This document shows, piece after piece, positions 29,894 to 40,711 of a stretch of 64,000 nt of DNA. The DNA lies in the NCBI RefSeq assembly GCF_026420145.1, contig NZ_JAPMLV010000010.1:27582-91581 (forward strand), read 5' to 3'. Within the stretch, counting starts at the first letter, position 1. Each line of letters starts with the position of its first letter. The notes under the pieces were generated by a model. That model was not told the origin of the DNA. It ran no database searches and saw only the letters and a list, made by a program, of their open reading frames with translations. A program made the position numbers and the translations under genes. The DNA is from Enterobacter pseudoroggenkampii. GTDB taxonomy: Bacteria; Pseudomonadota; Gammaproteobacteria; Enterobacterales; Enterobacteriaceae.

Positions 29894-30730
29894 TTATTGA
29901 TTAAGAATTAATCGCTGTGGATGGGTATAAATGGTTGCCCTTCCCGGCTTGCAGAAGCCCACCAGCGTCAGGTTACAGCGCTCCGCCACCTTCACCGCCA
30001 GCGTCGTTGCGGCTGAGACCGCAAACAGAATTTCCACACCGCACATCGCGGATTTTTGCACCATCTCGTAGCTGGCCCGGCTGGAAACGAGAGCCGCCCC
30101 CTGCTTCCAGACGTCACTTTCACGCGCCCGGCGCCCCAGCAGCTTATCCAGCGCCACATGGCGGCCAACGTCCTCATGCCCACCGGCAATCTCTCCCGAC
30201 GGCAACACCCATGCCGCCGCGTGCGTACAGCCGCTCAGCTGGCCGATGGGCTGTACATCGTTCAGGTGCTCAAGCGCATGGTCGAGGTGAGCCAGATTAA
30301 AGGTCTGAGTAAACGACAATGGCGCAACGGGTTTACCAATATCATTGAGTTGCTCAACGCCACAGACGCCGCAGCCGGTACGCCCGGCCAGCGCGCGGCG
30401 GCGCTCTTTCAGCCCCATAAAGCGGCGGCTGGAGAGTTCGATTTGCACTTCGAGACCGTTGCAGGCCTGCACCACGTCCATGCCGTAGATGTCTTGCGGA
30501 TGCTCGATGATGCCTTCCGAGAGGGAAAAACCGATGGCGAACAGCTCAAGATCTTTTGGCGAAGCCATCATCACGACATGCGAGATACCGTTGTAAACGA
30601 GCGCAACGGGCACTTCTTCCGCCAGAAAATCCGGCGTGGCATGGGTGATGTGGGGCGGTCTGTGTACCGACAGTTCCACAATGCCCGCAGGCAGTGGTGA
30701 CGAGTGGGGAGCACGGTTTTGTTTAGACAC
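29894..30730 (-). CDS. fdhD: Formate dehydrogenase sulfurtransferase FdhD
   Basis: FdhD moves sulfur from IscS to the molybdenum-bisMGD cofactor, so that formate dehydrogenases become active. I use the GTG at 30730 ([11 protein letters not shown]) with AGGAAT upstream; 278 residues against 277 in E. coli. The upstream frame to 30784 is poor. The cysteine loop [12 protein letters not shown] (Cys121 and Cys124 in E. coli) and the C-terminal [17 protein letters not shown] are intact. It faces away from fdoG, whose product it serves, across a 370-bp divergent control region. Confidence 0.95.
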   Translation of the reverse strand: MSKQNRAPHSSPLPAGIVELSVHRPPHITHATPDFLAEEVPVALVYNGISHVVMMASPKDLELFAIGFSLSEGIIEHPQDIYGMDVVQACNGLEVQIELSSRRFMGLKERRRALAGRTGCGVCGVEQLNDIGKPVAPLSFTQTFNLAHLDHALEHLNDVQPIGQLSGCTHAAAWVLPSGEIAGGHEDVGRHVALDKLLGRRARESDVWKQGAALVSSRASYEMVQKSAMCGVEILFAVSAATTLAVKVAERCNLTLVGFCKPGRATIYTHPQRLILNQ

Positions 30731-31102
30731 AGCGGTATTCCTGAACAACCACGGAGGTGAGCCTGCTATTGCAGCATAATCCACAGGCGTTACGCATAGT
30801 ATGGATCAACTTTTCGACAACCATTCTCCTACTCATTTAGCAGGGGTGCAACCTGCCACCGGCTACACCGCTTTAACATGCAGAGCTGTTAATGTGATCA
30901 ATATCACACTTTATAATCAACATGGTGATAATACGTTCACTTTGTATTAACGCCATTAGAACAGCGGTACCGACAATGTGGTATTCTGATGATATCCCTC
31001 GTGGAATTGAGGGATTAACGCAAATTTTTCTCCTTTGCGGTCATTCTTCAACCGCGAAGTCAAAACTACATATGTAAGCAATGTCGAAACAAGGAGTGAC
31101 CC
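30731..31102. promoter_or_regulatory. Divergent fdhD/fdoG control region with CRP site
   Basis: Non-coding, 372 bp. It contains a perfect CRP consensus TGTGATCAATATCACA (30893-30908), with TGTGA and TCACA at the ideal 6-base spacing. This is about 163 bp upstream of fdhD and 195 bp upstream of fdoG. FdoG is known to be made with and without oxygen in E. coli; a CRP role here is inferred. No clear FNR box (TTGATN4ATCAA) was seen. Confidence 0.6.
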
Positions 31103-34100
31103 ATGCAGGTCAGCAGAAGGCAGTTCTTTAAGATCTGCGCTGGCGGTATGGCAGGCACCACGGCAGCGGCACTGGGCTTTGCGCCCGGCGTAGCGCTGGC
31201 GGAAACGCGGCAGTATAAACTGCTGCGCACCCGTGAAACCCGTAATACCTGTACGTACTGCTCTGTCGGTTGCGGGCTGTTAATGTATAGCCTCGGCGAC
31301 GGTGCTAAAAACGCCAAAGCGTCTATTTTCCATATCGAAGGCGACCCGGATCATCCGGTCAACCGCGGCGCATTGTGCCCGAAAGGGGCCGGTCTGGTGG
31401 ACTTTATCCACTCCGAAAGCCGCCTCAAATTCCCTGAATATCGCGCGCCTGGCTCCGACAAATGGCAGCAAATCAGCTGGGAAGAGGCGTTTGATCGCAT
31501 CGCAAAACACATTAAAGAAGACCGCGATGCCAACTTTGTTGAGAAGAACGCCGACGGCGTTACGGTCAACCGCTGGCTCTCCACCGGGATGCTGTGTGCC
31601 TCTGCTTCCAGCAACGAAACCGGTTATTTAACCCAGAAATTTACGCGCGCACTCGGTATGCTCGCGGTCGACAACCAGGCGCGTGTCTGACACGGACCAA
31701 CGGTAGCAAGTCTTGCTCCAACATTTGGTCGCGGTGCGATGACCAACCACTGGGTCGACATCAAGAACGCCAACCTCATTGTGGTGATGGGCGGTAACGC
31801 CGCTGAAGCGCACCCTGTCGGGTTCCGCTGGGCGATGGAAGCCAAAATCCACAACGGTGCGAAACTGATTGTGATCGATCCCCGCTTTACGCGTACTGCG
31901 TCAGTGGCGGATTTCTACACCCCTATTCGTTCAGGTACTGACATCACTTTCCTGTCAGGCGTATTGCTGTACCTGATGACCAACGAAAAATACAACCGCG
32001 AATACACCGAAGCCTATACCAACGCCAGCCTGATCGTGCGTGAGGATTACCACTTCGAAGATGGCCTGTTCAGCGGTTACGACGCCGAAAAACGCAAATA
32101 CGATAAAACCAGCTGGAACTACGAGCTGGATGAGAAAGGCTTTGCGAAGCGCGACACCACCCTGCAACACCCGCGCTGCGTGTGGAACCTGCTGAAAGAG
32201 CACGTCTCCCGCTACACGCCGGAAGTTGTCGAAAACATCTGTGGTACGCCGAAGGCGGACTTCCTGAAGGTGTGCGAGCTGATCGCCGAAACCAGCGCGA
32301 AAGATAAAACCGCGTCGTTCCTGTACGCCCTCGGCTGGACGCAACACTCCATCGGCGCGCAGAACATCCGCACCATGGCGATGGTTCAGCTGCTGCTCGG
32401 CAACATGGGGATGGCAGGCGGCGGCGTGAACGCCCTGCGCGGTCACTCCAACATTCAGGGTCTGACCGACCTCGGCCTGCTGTCTCAAAGCCTGCCGGGT
32501 TACATGAACCTGCCAAGCGAAAAACAGACCGACCTGCAAACCTACCTGACGGCCAGTACGCCGAAACCGCTGCTCGAAGGCCAGGTAAACTACTGGGGCA
32601 ACTATCCGAAGTTCTTCGTCTCCATGATGAAAGCATTCTTCGGCGATAAAGCGACGGCGGAAAACAGCTGGGGCTTTGACTGGCTGCCGAAGTGGGACAA
32701 AGGCTACGACGTTCTGCAGTATTTCGAGATGATGCACCAGGGCAAAGTGAACGGCTATCTGTGCCAGGGCTTTAACCCGGTGGCCTCGTTCCCGAACAAG
32801 AACAAGGTTGTTGAGTCTCTGTCGAAGCTGAAGTTCCTGGTGACGATTGACCCGCTCAATACCGAGACCTCGACCTTCTGGCAGAATCACGGTGAATCGA
32901 ACGACGTCGATCCGTCGAAGATTCAGACCGAAGTGTTCCGTCTGCCGTCAACCTGCTTCGCGGAAGAGAACGGGTCTATCGTTAACTCCGGACGCTGGCT
33001 GCAGTGGCACTGGAAAGGCGCGGACGCCCCGGGCATCGCCATGAACGACGGCGAGATCCTGGCCGGTATCTTCTTGCGCCTGCGTAAGATGTATGCGGAA
33101 GAAGGCGGCGCGAACCCGGAACCGGTCCTGAACATGACCTGGAACTACTCGACGCCGGAAAACCCTGCGCCAGAAGAAGTGGCGATGGAGAGCAACGGTA
33201 AGGCGCTGGCGGACGTTATCGACCCGGCCACCGGCACCGTACTAGCGAAGAAAGGCGATCAGCTCAGCACCTTCGCGCACCTGCGCGATGACGGCACGAC
33301 CTCCAGCGGCTGCTGGATCTTTGCCGGTAGCTGGACGCCGAAGGGCAACCAGATGGCCAACCGCGATAACGCCGATCCGTCGGGCCTCGGCAATACGCTG
33401 GGCTGGGCATGGGCATGGCCGCTTAACCGCCGCATCCTCTATAACCGCGCATCCGCTGACCCACAGGGCAACCCGTGGGATCCGAAGCGTCAGCTTCTGA
33501 AGTGGGACGGCGCGAAATGGGGCGGCGTGGATATTCCGGACTACAGCACTGCCGCACCGGGCAGCGACGTTGGGCCGTTTATCATGCAGCCTGAAGGGAT
33601 GGGACGTCTGTTTGCTATCGATAAGATGGCGGAAGGTCCGTTCCCGGAACACTACGAGCCGTTTGAGACGCCGCTGGGCACCAACCCGCTGCACCCGAAC
33701 GTGGTCTCTAACCCGGCAGCCCGTATCTTTAAGGGCGATTTCGAAGCGCTGGGTAAAAAAGACAAGTTCCCGTACGTGGGCACCACCTACCGTCTGACCG
33801 AGCACTTCCACTACTGGACCAAGCACGCGCTGCTTAACGCCATCGCGCAGCCGGAACAGTTTGTGGAGATCGGCGAGAAGCTGGCGAACAAGCTCGGGAT
33901 TGCCCATGGCGATACCGTGAAGGTCTCCTCTAACCGCGGCTACATTAAAGCCAAGGCGGTGGTGACCAAGCGTATTCGCACGCTGAACGTTCACGGTCAG
34001 CAGGTGGATACCATCGGTATTCCGATTCACTGGGGCTATGAGGGCGTGGCGAAGAAAGGGTTCATTGCGAACACCCTGACGCCGTTCGTCGGCGATGCGA

Positions 34101-34153
34101 ATACGCAGACGCCGGAGTTTAAGGCCTTCCTCGTGAACGTGGAAAAGGTGTAA
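31103..34153 (+). CDS. fdoG: Formate dehydrogenase-O, selenocysteine-containing catalytic subunit
   Basis: FdoG oxidises formate to CO2 in the periplasm with a Mo-bisMGD cofactor and an Fe4S4 cluster, passing electrons to FdoH. It is one frame of 1016 codons interrupted only by TGA at 31688-31690, read as selenocysteine (residue 196, VXHGPT). Splitting it at this codon would be an error. It starts with a Tat signal (RRQFFKICAGG, twin Arg at 5-6) ending AETRQYK, then the Fe-S motif CTYCSVGCGLL (about 50-60). Length equals E. coli FdoG. fdoH, fdoI and fdhE follow in the same operon. Confidence 0.97.
31688..31730 (+). promoter_or_regulatory. SECIS element of fdoG
   Basis: Directly after the UGA (31688-31690) the RNA can fold: GACCAA (31695-31700) pairs with TTGGTC (31725-31730), with the apical stem AGCA (31705-31708) / TGCT (31714-31717) and loop AGTCT. 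SelB-binding SECIS loops of E. coli fdhF/fdnG have GGUCU-like sequences. Recoding is strongly supported. Confidence 0.85.
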
Positions 34154-34165
34154 CGGAGACGACTT

Positions 34166-35068
34166 ATGGCTTATCAATCTCAAGACATTATCCGTCGTTC
34201 CGCGACTAATGGTTTCACGCCCGCGCCTCAGGCACGGGACCACCAGCAGGAAGTGGCGAAGCTTATCGACGTGACCACCTGTATCGGCTGTAAAGCCTGT
34301 CAGGTGGCGTGTTCAGAGTGGAACGATCTGCGTGACGAAGTGGGTCACAACGTCGGGGTGTACGACAACCCGGCGGACCTGACCGCCAAGTCCTGGACGG
34401 TGATGCGTTTCTCGGAAGTGGAGCAGAACGACAAACTGGAATGGCTTATCCGCAAAGACGGCTGTATGCACTGTGCGGATCCGGGCTGCCTGAAGGCATG
34501 TCCGTCAGAAGGGGCTATCATTCAGTATGCCAACGGCATCGTCGACTTCCAGTCCGAACAGTGCATCGGCTGCGGCTACTGCATCGCGGGCTGTCCGTTC
34601 GACGTACCGCGCCTGAACCCGGAAGACAACCGCGTCTACAAATGCACCCTGTGCGTGGACCGCGTTACCGTCGGCCAGGAGCCTGCATGCGTGAAGACCT
34701 GCCCAACCGGCGCGATCCAATTTGGCTCCAAAGAGGATATGAAAACGCTGGCGGCAGAACGCGTGGGCGAGCTGAAGACCCGTGGTTACGACAACGCGGG
34801 CCTGTACGATCCGGCCGGGGTTGGCGGTACGCACGTGATGTACGTGCTGCACCACGCCGATAAGCCGAACCTGTATCACGGCCTGCCGGAGAACCCGGAA
34901 ATCAGCGCTACCGTGAAGTTCTGGAAAGGCATCTGGAAACCGCTGGCAGCGGTGGGCTTTGCTGCCACCTTCGCAGCGAGCATCTTCCACTACGTCGGCG
35001 TTGGTCCGAACCGCGCGGAAGAGGAAGACGACAACCTGCATGAAGAGAAAGACGAGGTGCGCAAATGA
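34166..35068 (+). CDS. fdoH: Formate dehydrogenase-O iron-sulfur subunit
   Basis: FdoH transfers electrons from FdoG to the cytochrome b subunit. 300 residues. Four Fe4S4 motifs: [11 protein letters not shown] (about 39-49), [13 protein letters not shown] (about 101-113), [11 protein letters not shown] (about 134-144) and CTLCVDR...ACVKTC (about 157-180). A membrane anchor (about 257-278) lies near the C-terminus, with a charged tail [16 protein letters not shown]. The stop overlaps the fdoI start by four bases. Confidence 0.97.
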   Translation: MAYQSQDIIRRSATNGFTPAPQARDHQQEVAKLIDVTTCIGCKACQVACSEWNDLRDEVGHNVGVYDNPADLTAKSWTVMRFSEVEQNDKLEWLIRKDGCMHCADPGCLKACPSEGAIIQYANGIVDFQSEQCIGCGYCIAGCPFDVPRLNPEDNRVYKCTLCVDRVTVGQEPACVKTCPTGAIQFGSKEDMKTLAAERVGELKTRGYDNAGLYDPAGVGGTHVMYVLHHADKPNLYHGLPENPEISATVKFWKGIWKPLAAVGFAATFAASIFHYVGVGPNRAEEEDDNLHEEKDEVRK

Positions 35069-35700
35069 GAAAACGTGACACCATCGTGCGCTACACCGCG
35101 CCGGAACGCATCAACCACTGGGTCACCGCCTTCTGCTTCATGCTGGCGGCGATAAGCGGGCTGGGGTTCTTCTTCCCGTCCTTCAACTGGCTGATGCAGA
35201 TCATGGGGACACCACAGCTGGCGCGCATCCTGCACCCGTTTGTGGGCGTCATCATGTTCGCGTCGTTCATCATCATGTTTTTCCGCTACTGGCACCATAA
35301 CCTAATCAATCGGGATGATATCTTTTGGGCGAAGAATATTCGTAAGATCGTCGTCAACGAGGAAGTGGGTGATACCGGGCGTTATAACTTCGGCCAGAAA
35401 TGCGTATTCTGGGCGGCGATTATCTTCCTGGTCCTGTTGCTGGTGAGCGGCGTGATCATCTGGCGTCCGTACTTTGCGCCTGCTTTCTCAATCCCGGTGA
35501 TCCGATTCGCGCTGATGCTGCATTCATTTGCCGCAGTGGCGTTAATTGTGGTTATCATGGTGCATATCTACGCCGCCCTTTGGGTGAAAGGCACCATTAC
35601 CGCGATGGTGGAAGGATGGGTAACCAGTACGTGGGCGAAGAAACATCACCCGCGCTGGTACCGTGAAGTCCGCCAGAAACAGGAAAAGTCATCTGAATGA
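35065..35700 (+). CDS. fdoI: Formate dehydrogenase-O cytochrome b556 subunit
   Basis: FdoI is the four-helix membrane subunit that binds two haem b groups and reduces quinone. 211 residues; His residues in [10 protein letters not shown] (about 14-23), RYWHHNL (about 75-81) and [10 protein letters not shown] (about 151-160) are plausible haem ligands. Its ATG overlaps the fdoH stop and its TGA overlaps the fdhE start (ATGA), so the operon is tightly coupled. Confidence 0.96.
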   Translation: MRKRDTIVRYTAPERINHWVTAFCFMLAAISGLGFFFPSFNWLMQIMGTPQLARILHPFVGVIMFASFIIMFFRYWHHNLINRDDIFWAKNIRKIVVNEEVGDTGRYNFGQKCVFWAAIIFLVLLLVSGVIIWRPYFAPAFSIPVIRFALMLHSFAAVALIVVIMVHIYAALWVKGTITAMVEGWVTSTWAKKHHPRWYREVRQKQEKSSE

Positions 35701-36626
35701 GTATTCGCATAATCCCGCAAGATGAGCTGGGGTCGAGCGAGAAACGCACGGCGGATTATATTCCGCCGTTGTTATTCCCCAGACTCAAGAACCTCTACAA
35801 CCGCCGCGCAGAGCGTCTGCGCGAGCTGGCAGAGAACAACCCGCTGGGCGATTTTCTGCGCTTTGCCGCGCTGGTCGCCCACGCGCAGGAAGTGGTGCTG
35901 TACGACCATCCCCTGCAAATGGACCTGACCGCGCGCATCAAAGAAGCCAACGCGCAGGGCAAGCCGCCGCTGGACATTCACGTCCTGCCGCGCGACAAGC
36001 ACTGGCAGAAGCTGCTGCATTCGCTGATTGCCGAGCTGAAGCCCGAGATGAGCGGTACCGCGCTGTCGGTCATTGAGAATCTGGAAAAAGCGTCCGAACA
36101 AGAGCTGGAAGAGATGGCAAGCGCGCTGTTTGCCTCTGACTTCTCGCTGGTGAGCAGCGATAAAGCGCCGTTTATCTGGGCTGCCCTGTCGCTCTACTGG
36201 GCGCAAATGGCAAGCCTGATCCCGGGCAAAGCGCGCGCAGAATACGGCGAAGCGCGCCAGTTCTGCCCGGTCTGCGGCTCCATGCCGGTATCGAGCATGG
36301 TGCAAATCGGCACCACGCAGGGGCTGCGCTACCTGCACTGCAACCTGTGTGAAACCGAGTGGCACGTGGTGCGCATCAAGTGCAGCAACTGCGAGCAGAC
36401 CCGCGATCTGAACTACTGGTCGCTGGAAAATGAAGACGCGGCGGTGAAAGCCGAAAGCTGCGGCGACTGCGGCACTTACCTGAAGATTCTGTATCAGGAA
36501 AAAGACCCGAAAGTCGAAGCGGTGGCCGACGATCTTGCCTCGCTGATTCTGGACGCGAAGATGGAGCAGGAGGGCTTTGCCCGCAGCTCGATCAACCCGT
36601 TCCTGTTCCCGGGTGAAGGGGAGTAA
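35697..36626 (+). CDS. fdhE: Formate dehydrogenase accessory protein FdhE
   Basis: FdhE binds unfolded FdnG/FdoG, with a rubredoxin-like iron centre, and helps the enzyme mature before Tat export. 309 residues, same as E. coli. Four CxxC pairs occur in the second half: CPVCGS (about 189-194), CNLCE, CSNCEQ and CGDCGTY. Start ATG at 35697 overlaps the fdoI stop. A REP unit follows its stop. Confidence 0.94.
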   Translation: MSIRIIPQDELGSSEKRTADYIPPLLFPRLKNLYNRRAERLRELAENNPLGDFLRFAALVAHAQEVVLYDHPLQMDLTARIKEANAQGKPPLDIHVLPRDKHWQKLLHSLIAELKPEMSGTALSVIENLEKASEQELEEMASALFASDFSLVSSDKAPFIWAALSLYWAQMASLIPGKARAEYGEARQFCPVCGSMPVSSMVQIGTTQGLRYLHCNLCETEWHVVRIKCSNCEQTRDLNYWSLENEDAAVKAESCGDCGTYLKILYQEKDPKVEAVADDLASLILDAKMEQEGFARSSINPFLFPGEGE

Positions 36627-36640
36627 TTCCCTGTGACAGT

Positions 36641-36669
36641 GCCGGGCAGCGCGTGCTTGCCCGGCCTAC
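36641..36669. repeat. REP unit between fdhE and the VapC gene
   Basis: GCCGGGCA (36641-36648) pairs with TGCCCGGC (36658-36665), flanked by CTACA. The TAG stop codon of the neighbouring minus-strand gene is drawn from this unit. Confidence 0.7.
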
Positions 36670-37037
36670 AGCTGGTACGGTGAAACAACCCCAGGAATGC
36701 CCTGAAAGTCTTTAGTATTCCGGGTGATTAACGGGCAATTTCTGCTTTGGGCAGTCGCTAAAATAATGGCATCCGGCAGTTTCATGCCATGCTTCTCACG
36801 GAGCACGACGCTTCTTTCAGCGATCTCTCGGGTTACATCGATAATCTCAAATGCGCCCATTACCGACGCTGTTTTCGCTTCGTGGCCATGTTTGCGTGCC
36901 CCCACCATGACTTCCATCCATGTGATTAGACTGATTGACCGGTGCGACGCTGTGTTTTCGATCGTATTTGCTGCCTCGACGCGATTGTTGAAAAGGTCGA
37001 TCAGGATATTGGTATCAAAAACCGCCATGTGTTCCAT
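36666..37037 (-). CDS. vapC: PIN-domain toxin, VapC family
   Basis: Toxic endoribonuclease of a type II toxin-antitoxin pair. Start ATG at 37037 with GAGGAG 8 bases upstream, two bases past the antitoxin stop; ATG 37028 also possible. 123 residues. Family motifs: AVFDTNILIDLF (first acidic residue of the PIN site, about 5), ITWMEVMVG (second), GMKLPDAIILATA (third) and PLITRNTKDF (fourth). The acidic site appears complete. Genes of this kind block growth by cleaving tRNA or mRNA; the target here is unknown. Its stop codon lies in the adjoining REP unit. Confidence 0.85.
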   Translation of the reverse strand: MEHMAVFDTNILIDLFNNRVEAANTIENTASHRSISLITWMEVMVGARKHGHEAKTASVMGAFEIIDVTREIAERSVVLREKHGMKLPDAIILATAQSRNCPLITRNTKDFQGIPGVVSPYQL

Positions 37038-37039
37038 AG

Positions 37040-37282
37040 CTACCACTCCTCACGCAGCTTGCGTTCATACTCTAAACCGTCTTCTTGCTGGTTCCCCCAC
37101 AAACCAAGCGCATCACGGATAACGGATGAGCTTTGCTGATCGAGATACTGCTCAATTGCTTCACGCAGTAATTCGGCACGAGGTTGGTTGCGCAGCTGCT
37201 TGAGGTTATCGAGACGTTGAATAACGTCATCCGACAAATCGATCAGAATTCTGCCCATGTTAAGCTCCGCCAGTAAACTCAT
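37040..37282 (-). CDS. vapB: Ribbon-helix-helix antitoxin, VapB-like
   Basis: 80 residues with a ribbon-helix-helix DNA-binding start (MGRILIDLSDDVIQRLDNLKQ, about 9-29) and a C-terminal tail that would bind the PIN toxin (YERKLREEW). Start ATG at 37282 has GAGGTG four bases upstream; the ATG at 37258 (MGRIL) has GGAG and is also plausible. Antitoxins bind the operator upstream and neutralise the toxin. It is two bases from the toxin start. Direct repeats TATATCA lie at its promoter. Confidence 0.82.
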   Translation of the reverse strand: MSLLAELNMGRILIDLSDDVIQRLDNLKQLRNQPRAELLREAIEQYLDQQSSSVIRDALGLWGNQQEDGLEYERKLREEW

Positions 37283-37302
37283 ATATCACCTCAGTATATC
37301 AT
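37283..37302 (-). promoter_or_regulatory. Direct repeats at the antitoxin promoter
   Basis: TATATCA occurs at 37283-37289 and 37296-37302, 13 bases apart, immediately upstream of the antitoxin ATG. Ribbon-helix-helix antitoxins often bind such repeats for autoregulation. Inferred. Confidence 0.35.
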
Positions 37303-37480
37303 TATTGTCTATTTTCAAGGCAACATACACTTTCTCTCAGTAGGGTTAAAGCCCCAGCCAATAGTTTGCCTTCTGTTTGCGGGCTGCTTTCCAGATTGTT
37401 ATCCGCAACAATATTCTTGTTTTCTTTTGAATCAAACCAGGCTATAAAACTGTTCATCCATACAGTAAAAGGGAATTTTA

Positions 37481-38401
37481 ATGGTGCTGGAACAGGGTAT
37501 TGCACAACTGGTTCAGGGATTTATCGCTGCGGGTCGGCCCTCGTCACGTCGCCAGAGCATTGAAGTGCGACGAGCAGGCTATATTGCCAGCACGGGGCTT
37601 GCCGGGGAGACCGAAACGCGCGTTCAGGTGGAGACGCTTGTTCTTGAGGGTCTTACCATTCGGGTATTTTCACCTCTCAATGCACCTGAAATATTGCCTG
37701 CAACCATCTACTATCACGGCGGATGCTTTATCAGCGGCGGCTTTGATACCCATGACAACCAACTTCGTCAGTTAGCCTGCTACAGCAATTGTCGGGTGAT
37801 TGCGATCCAGTACAGGCTGGCGCCGGAGCATACCTTCCCCGCCGCGCATGACGATGCGGAAAGAGGTGCGGAACTGGTATGGCAATATGCGGACAAATTA
37901 GGCGTCGACAGGAACCAGCTCACCCTTTGCGGAGACAGCGCAGGGGGACATCTTGCGCTGGTAACGTCATTGCGGCTCAACGCGAAAGGGCGATGGAAAC
38001 CCGCACAGCTTATTCTTATCTACCCCATGCTCGACGCCACCGCCAGTTTTGAAAGCTATGCCCTCAATGGCACGGATTACGTTATCACCCGGGATACTCT
38101 GCTCAGCGGGTATGAAATGTATCTCGCAGAGACTGACCGTCAGCATCCCGAAGCGAGCCCGCTGTGGCGCGATGATTTTTACGGGCTTCCGCCAGTGCAC
38201 ATTATTACCGCAGAGTACGATCCGCTGTGCGATGAGGGAGAAATGTTGTATCAGCATCTGACTGAGCAGGGTGTGAAGTGTACCGCTCAGCGCTGGCTGG
38301 GCGTCATCCATGGCTTCTTTCAGCTTGGCGGCATCAGCCAGTCAGCGCGAGATGTTATGCGGGATATCGCCGGGCGGATTCAGCACGCCCGGGGAGCGTG
38401 A
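37481..38401 (+). CDS. Alpha/beta hydrolase, hormone-sensitive lipase-type esterase
   Basis: 306 residues. The HGG oxyanion motif (YYHGGCFISGGFDTHD, about 77-92), nucleophile GDSAGGHLALV (Ser about 150), acid in AEYDPLCDEG (about 242-251) and His in GVIHGFFQLGG (about 275-285) form a complete catalytic set of the hormone-sensitive-lipase family (AES/acetylhydrolase-like). It probably cleaves short-chain esters; the substrate is unknown. No partner gene adjoins it. The ATG at 37481 has a weak ribosome site. Confidence 0.82.
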   Translation: MVLEQGIAQLVQGFIAAGRPSSRRQSIEVRRAGYIASTGLAGETETRVQVETLVLEGLTIRVFSPLNAPEILPATIYYHGGCFISGGFDTHDNQLRQLACYSNCRVIAIQYRLAPEHTFPAAHDDAERGAELVWQYADKLGVDRNQLTLCGDSAGGHLALVTSLRLNAKGRWKPAQLILIYPMLDATASFESYALNGTDYVITRDTLLSGYEMYLAETDRQHPEASPLWRDDFYGLPPVHIITAEYDPLCDEGEMLYQHLTEQGVKCTAQRWLGVIHGFFQLGGISQSARDVMRDIAGRIQHARGA

Positions 38402-38409
38402 ACAGGAGA

Positions 38410-39399
38410 TTACTCCTCCTCGTTCCCACCCTCTTCATACGCGCCAAAAGGCTTCGCCGGAAGAACGATATAGGTGCCTTCAAACACCGCGCCCGGTGTT
38501 TTATCGCCAAACAGTTCAACCTGCATTTGGACGCGAGCCTTGCGGCCACGTGCCAGACGGTCCAGATCGCCGCCCAGTGACCCCAGATCGGCCACCGCGC
38601 TCGGCTTGCCGCTGATCGGTGCGCTATAGCGGATGTGAGCATCGGCCAGAATGATGGTGCCACCCAGATGGCGCTCGCGCAGCATCAGCCAGATCAGCCC
38701 CCAGCCGGTGAGCGTGGCCAGTGAGAACAGGCTGCCGGCAAACAGCGTGTGGTGCGGGTTCTGATTGCCGGTTTCCGGCATGGTGGTAATAAATTTTTGT
38801 CCGGTGTACTGCTGAATACGCACGCCCATTTTTTCACTGAGCGGAATGTGCTGATACCAGGCCTGCTGGAGCTGTCCGCACCAGTCGGCGCGATGCAGAA
38901 TATCGTCCAGCGTGGCGATGGGTTTGATCATCAAAAAATGACGAATCGGCGTGGTTTGCGGGGTCGTGATCTCCCCCTGATTCACAAAACCAAGTTTGGC
39001 AAAGAATTCTACGGCATCTTCGCGGGCGCTACAGGTGACGCGCTTAACGCCTTCCTGACGGGCGACGGACTCCAGGGTCATCGCCATTAGCGTCCCCAGA
39101 CCTTTGTCCTGCACGGAGGGATGAACCGCCATAAAGCGAATAGACGCTTCGTTATCGGCGTTGATATACAAACGCCCGACGGCGACGAGGTTACCCTCTT
39201 CGTCCATCACCATCTGATGGTGGGCCATCGCGTCCCAGGCGTCGCGTTCAGAGCCTTTTGGCTGATGCAGTGGCTTGCGCAGCATTTCCCAGCGGAACTG
39301 GTAATAAGCGTCTAACTCTTCTTCCGTTTGCGGTACTCGAAGGTGATACATAGCTGTACTCTCTCTTGTTACCCGCGGCCACGCCGCCAGTATGCTCAT
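38410..39399 (-). CDS. fabY: GNAT acetyltransferase fused to thioesterase-like domain, YiiD/FabY
   Basis: A two-domain protein: a GNAT acyltransferase (about 20-150, [15 protein letters not shown] acetyl-CoA loop) and a C-terminal hot-dog-like domain (about 180-325, [19 protein letters not shown]). It is called a probable acyltransferase involved in fatty-acid initiation in E. coli. I use ATG 39399, which overlaps the dtd stop (ATGA) and gives 329 residues as in E. coli. Last gene of yihX-yihY-dtd-yiiD. Confidence 0.9.
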   Translation of the reverse strand: MSILAAWPRVTRESTAMYHLRVPQTEEELDAYYQFRWEMLRKPLHQPKGSERDAWDAMAHHQMVMDEEGNLVAVGRLYINADNEASIRFMAVHPSVQDKGLGTLMAMTLESVARQEGVKRVTCSAREDAVEFFAKLGFVNQGEITTPQTTPIRHFLMIKPIATLDDILHRADWCGQLQQAWYQHIPLSEKMGVRIQQYTGQKFITTMPETGNQNPHHTLFAGSLFSLATLTGWGLIWLMLRERHLGGTIILADAHIRYSAPISGKPSAVADLGSLGGDLDRLARGRKARVQMQVELFGDKTPGAVFEGTYIVLPAKPFGAYEEGGNEEE

Positions 39400-39833
39400 A
39401 CCTGGAGCCAGAATGTGACGGGGCCATCGTTCACCAGCGACACCTGCATATCTGCAGCGAATCGTCCGGTTTGCGTATTCATTTCCTGCTGGCGACAACG
39501 CTCAACAAAGTACTCGTAAAGTGCTTCTGCACGATCCGGCGCGGCGCCTTTAGAGAAGCTCGGGCGCATGCCGCGCTCGGTATCCGCTGCCAGCGTAAAC
39601 TGGGAAACTACCAGCACGCTGCCGCCCGCCTGCTGGACGTTCAGGTTCATCTTGCCTTCCGCATCGCTGAAAATACGGTAGCCCAGCACGCGCTCACATA
39701 AGCGGTTGGCTTTTTGTTCGTCGTCATCCTTTTCGACACCTAACAACACCAAAAGTCCTGGGCCAATTTCACCCGTCACCTCTCCCTCCACGGTGACGCT
39801 GGCACGGGTTACGCGCTGTATCAATGCAATCAT
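39396..39833 (-). CDS. dtd: D-aminoacyl-tRNA deacylase
   Basis: Dtd removes D-amino acids (and Gly on tRNA-Ala) from tRNAs. 145 residues, full length. Key motifs [12 protein letters not shown] (about 77-88) and [11 protein letters not shown] (C-terminal Gly-Pro dipeptide with the invariant cis-Pro) are present. The start overlaps the yihY stop by four bases and the stop overlaps the yiiD start. Confidence 0.96.
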   Translation of the reverse strand: MIALIQRVTRASVTVEGEVTGEIGPGLLVLLGVEKDDDEQKANRLCERVLGYRIFSDAEGKMNLNVQQAGGSVLVVSQFTLAADTERGMRPSFSKGAAPDRAEALYEYFVERCRQQEMNTQTGRFAADMQVSLVNDGPVTFWLQV

Positions 39834-40711
39834 GGTTGGTCTGCTTCTTGTTGTTTTTCAGCTGCTGCTGCTTTTTTAAGTTCGCGGTATACACCGAGAG
39901 TGACAGTTATTTCAGCACCAAGCAAGACGATACACCAGGTCCAGTAGACCCAGACAAACAAAATGGGGATCACCGCCAGCACGCCGTAAATCAGCTGATA
40001 GGACGGAAACATGGTGATGTAGAGGGCAAACCCTTTCTTACCGAGCTCAAAGAGCAACGCCGCCACCAGCGCCCCCACGACAGCATCACGGTTAGGCACG
40101 CGGGTGGTCGGTACGACGCTATAGAGCAGCCAGAACGAGAGCCACGACAGGATCAACGGAAAGATGCGAAGCGCATTATCAATTACGCCGTTTAAATCAC
40201 TCGCCCAGCGCAAGGAAAGGAGATACGAACTGATCGCCAGGCTCGCCCCGGCCAGCAGCGGCCCCAGCGTGAGGATCATCCAGTACACGGCAAAGGAATA
40301 GACCTTTGGCCGCGCTTTTTTGCTCCGCCAGATCGTGTTCAGCGCGTTATCGATGGCGTACATCAACAGCAGCGCGGTGACGATAAGCCCGCATGCCCCC
40401 ACTGCCGTCATCTTGCTGGAATTGGCGACAAACTGCTCAATGTAGTTCTGGATGACATCCCCGGTTGCAGGAATGAAATTCGCGAAGACAAAATGACGAA
40501 GCTGCAGGCTGACGTCCGCAAACATCGGAAAGGCGGAAAACAGGGCAAAGATAACCGCCACCAGCGGTACTAATGAGAGCAACGACACGTAGGCGAGGTT
40601 ACCCGCCAGCGTGGTCATATTGTCCTCATCAATACGGTGCCAGAGCAGTTTCAGCCAGGCCCGCAGCGGGCGAGTATGGTGCGTGGCTTTTTGATGAACG
40701 GTTTTTAGCAT
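39830..40711 (-). CDS. yihY: YihY/virulence factor BrkB family membrane protein
   Basis: An inner-membrane protein of the YihY (BrkB/RbnB) family with about six spans; it was once called RNase BN, a name now assigned to another protein. 293 residues (E. coli 290). [26 protein letters not shown] is the conserved segment after helix 1, with [20 protein letters not shown] near the end. Function not settled. The ATG overlaps the yihX stop by seven bases, and the stop overlaps dtd. Confidence 0.92.
   Translation of the reverse strand: MLKTVHQKATHHTRPLRAWLKLLWHRIDEDNMTTLAGNLAYVSLLSLVPLVAVIFALFSAFPMFADVSLQLRHFVFANFIPATGDVIQNYIEQFVANSSKMTAVGACGLIVTALLLMYAIDNALNTIWRSKKARPKVYSFAVYWMILTLGPLLAGASLAISSYLLSLRWASDLNGVIDNALRIFPLILSWLSFWLLYSVVPTTRVPNRDAVVGALVAALLFELGKKGFALYITMFPSYQLIYGVLAVIPILFVWVYWTWCIVLLGAEITVTLGVYRELKKAAAAEKQQEADQP

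Noticed and set aside
31688..31690. fdoG as a pseudogene broken by a stop
   Set aside because: The UGA is at the known selenocysteine position, the frame continues unchanged, and a SECIS-like fold follows.
31955..32890. 311-codon minus-strand frame opposite fdoG
   Set aside because: Shadow frame within a strongly conserved gene.
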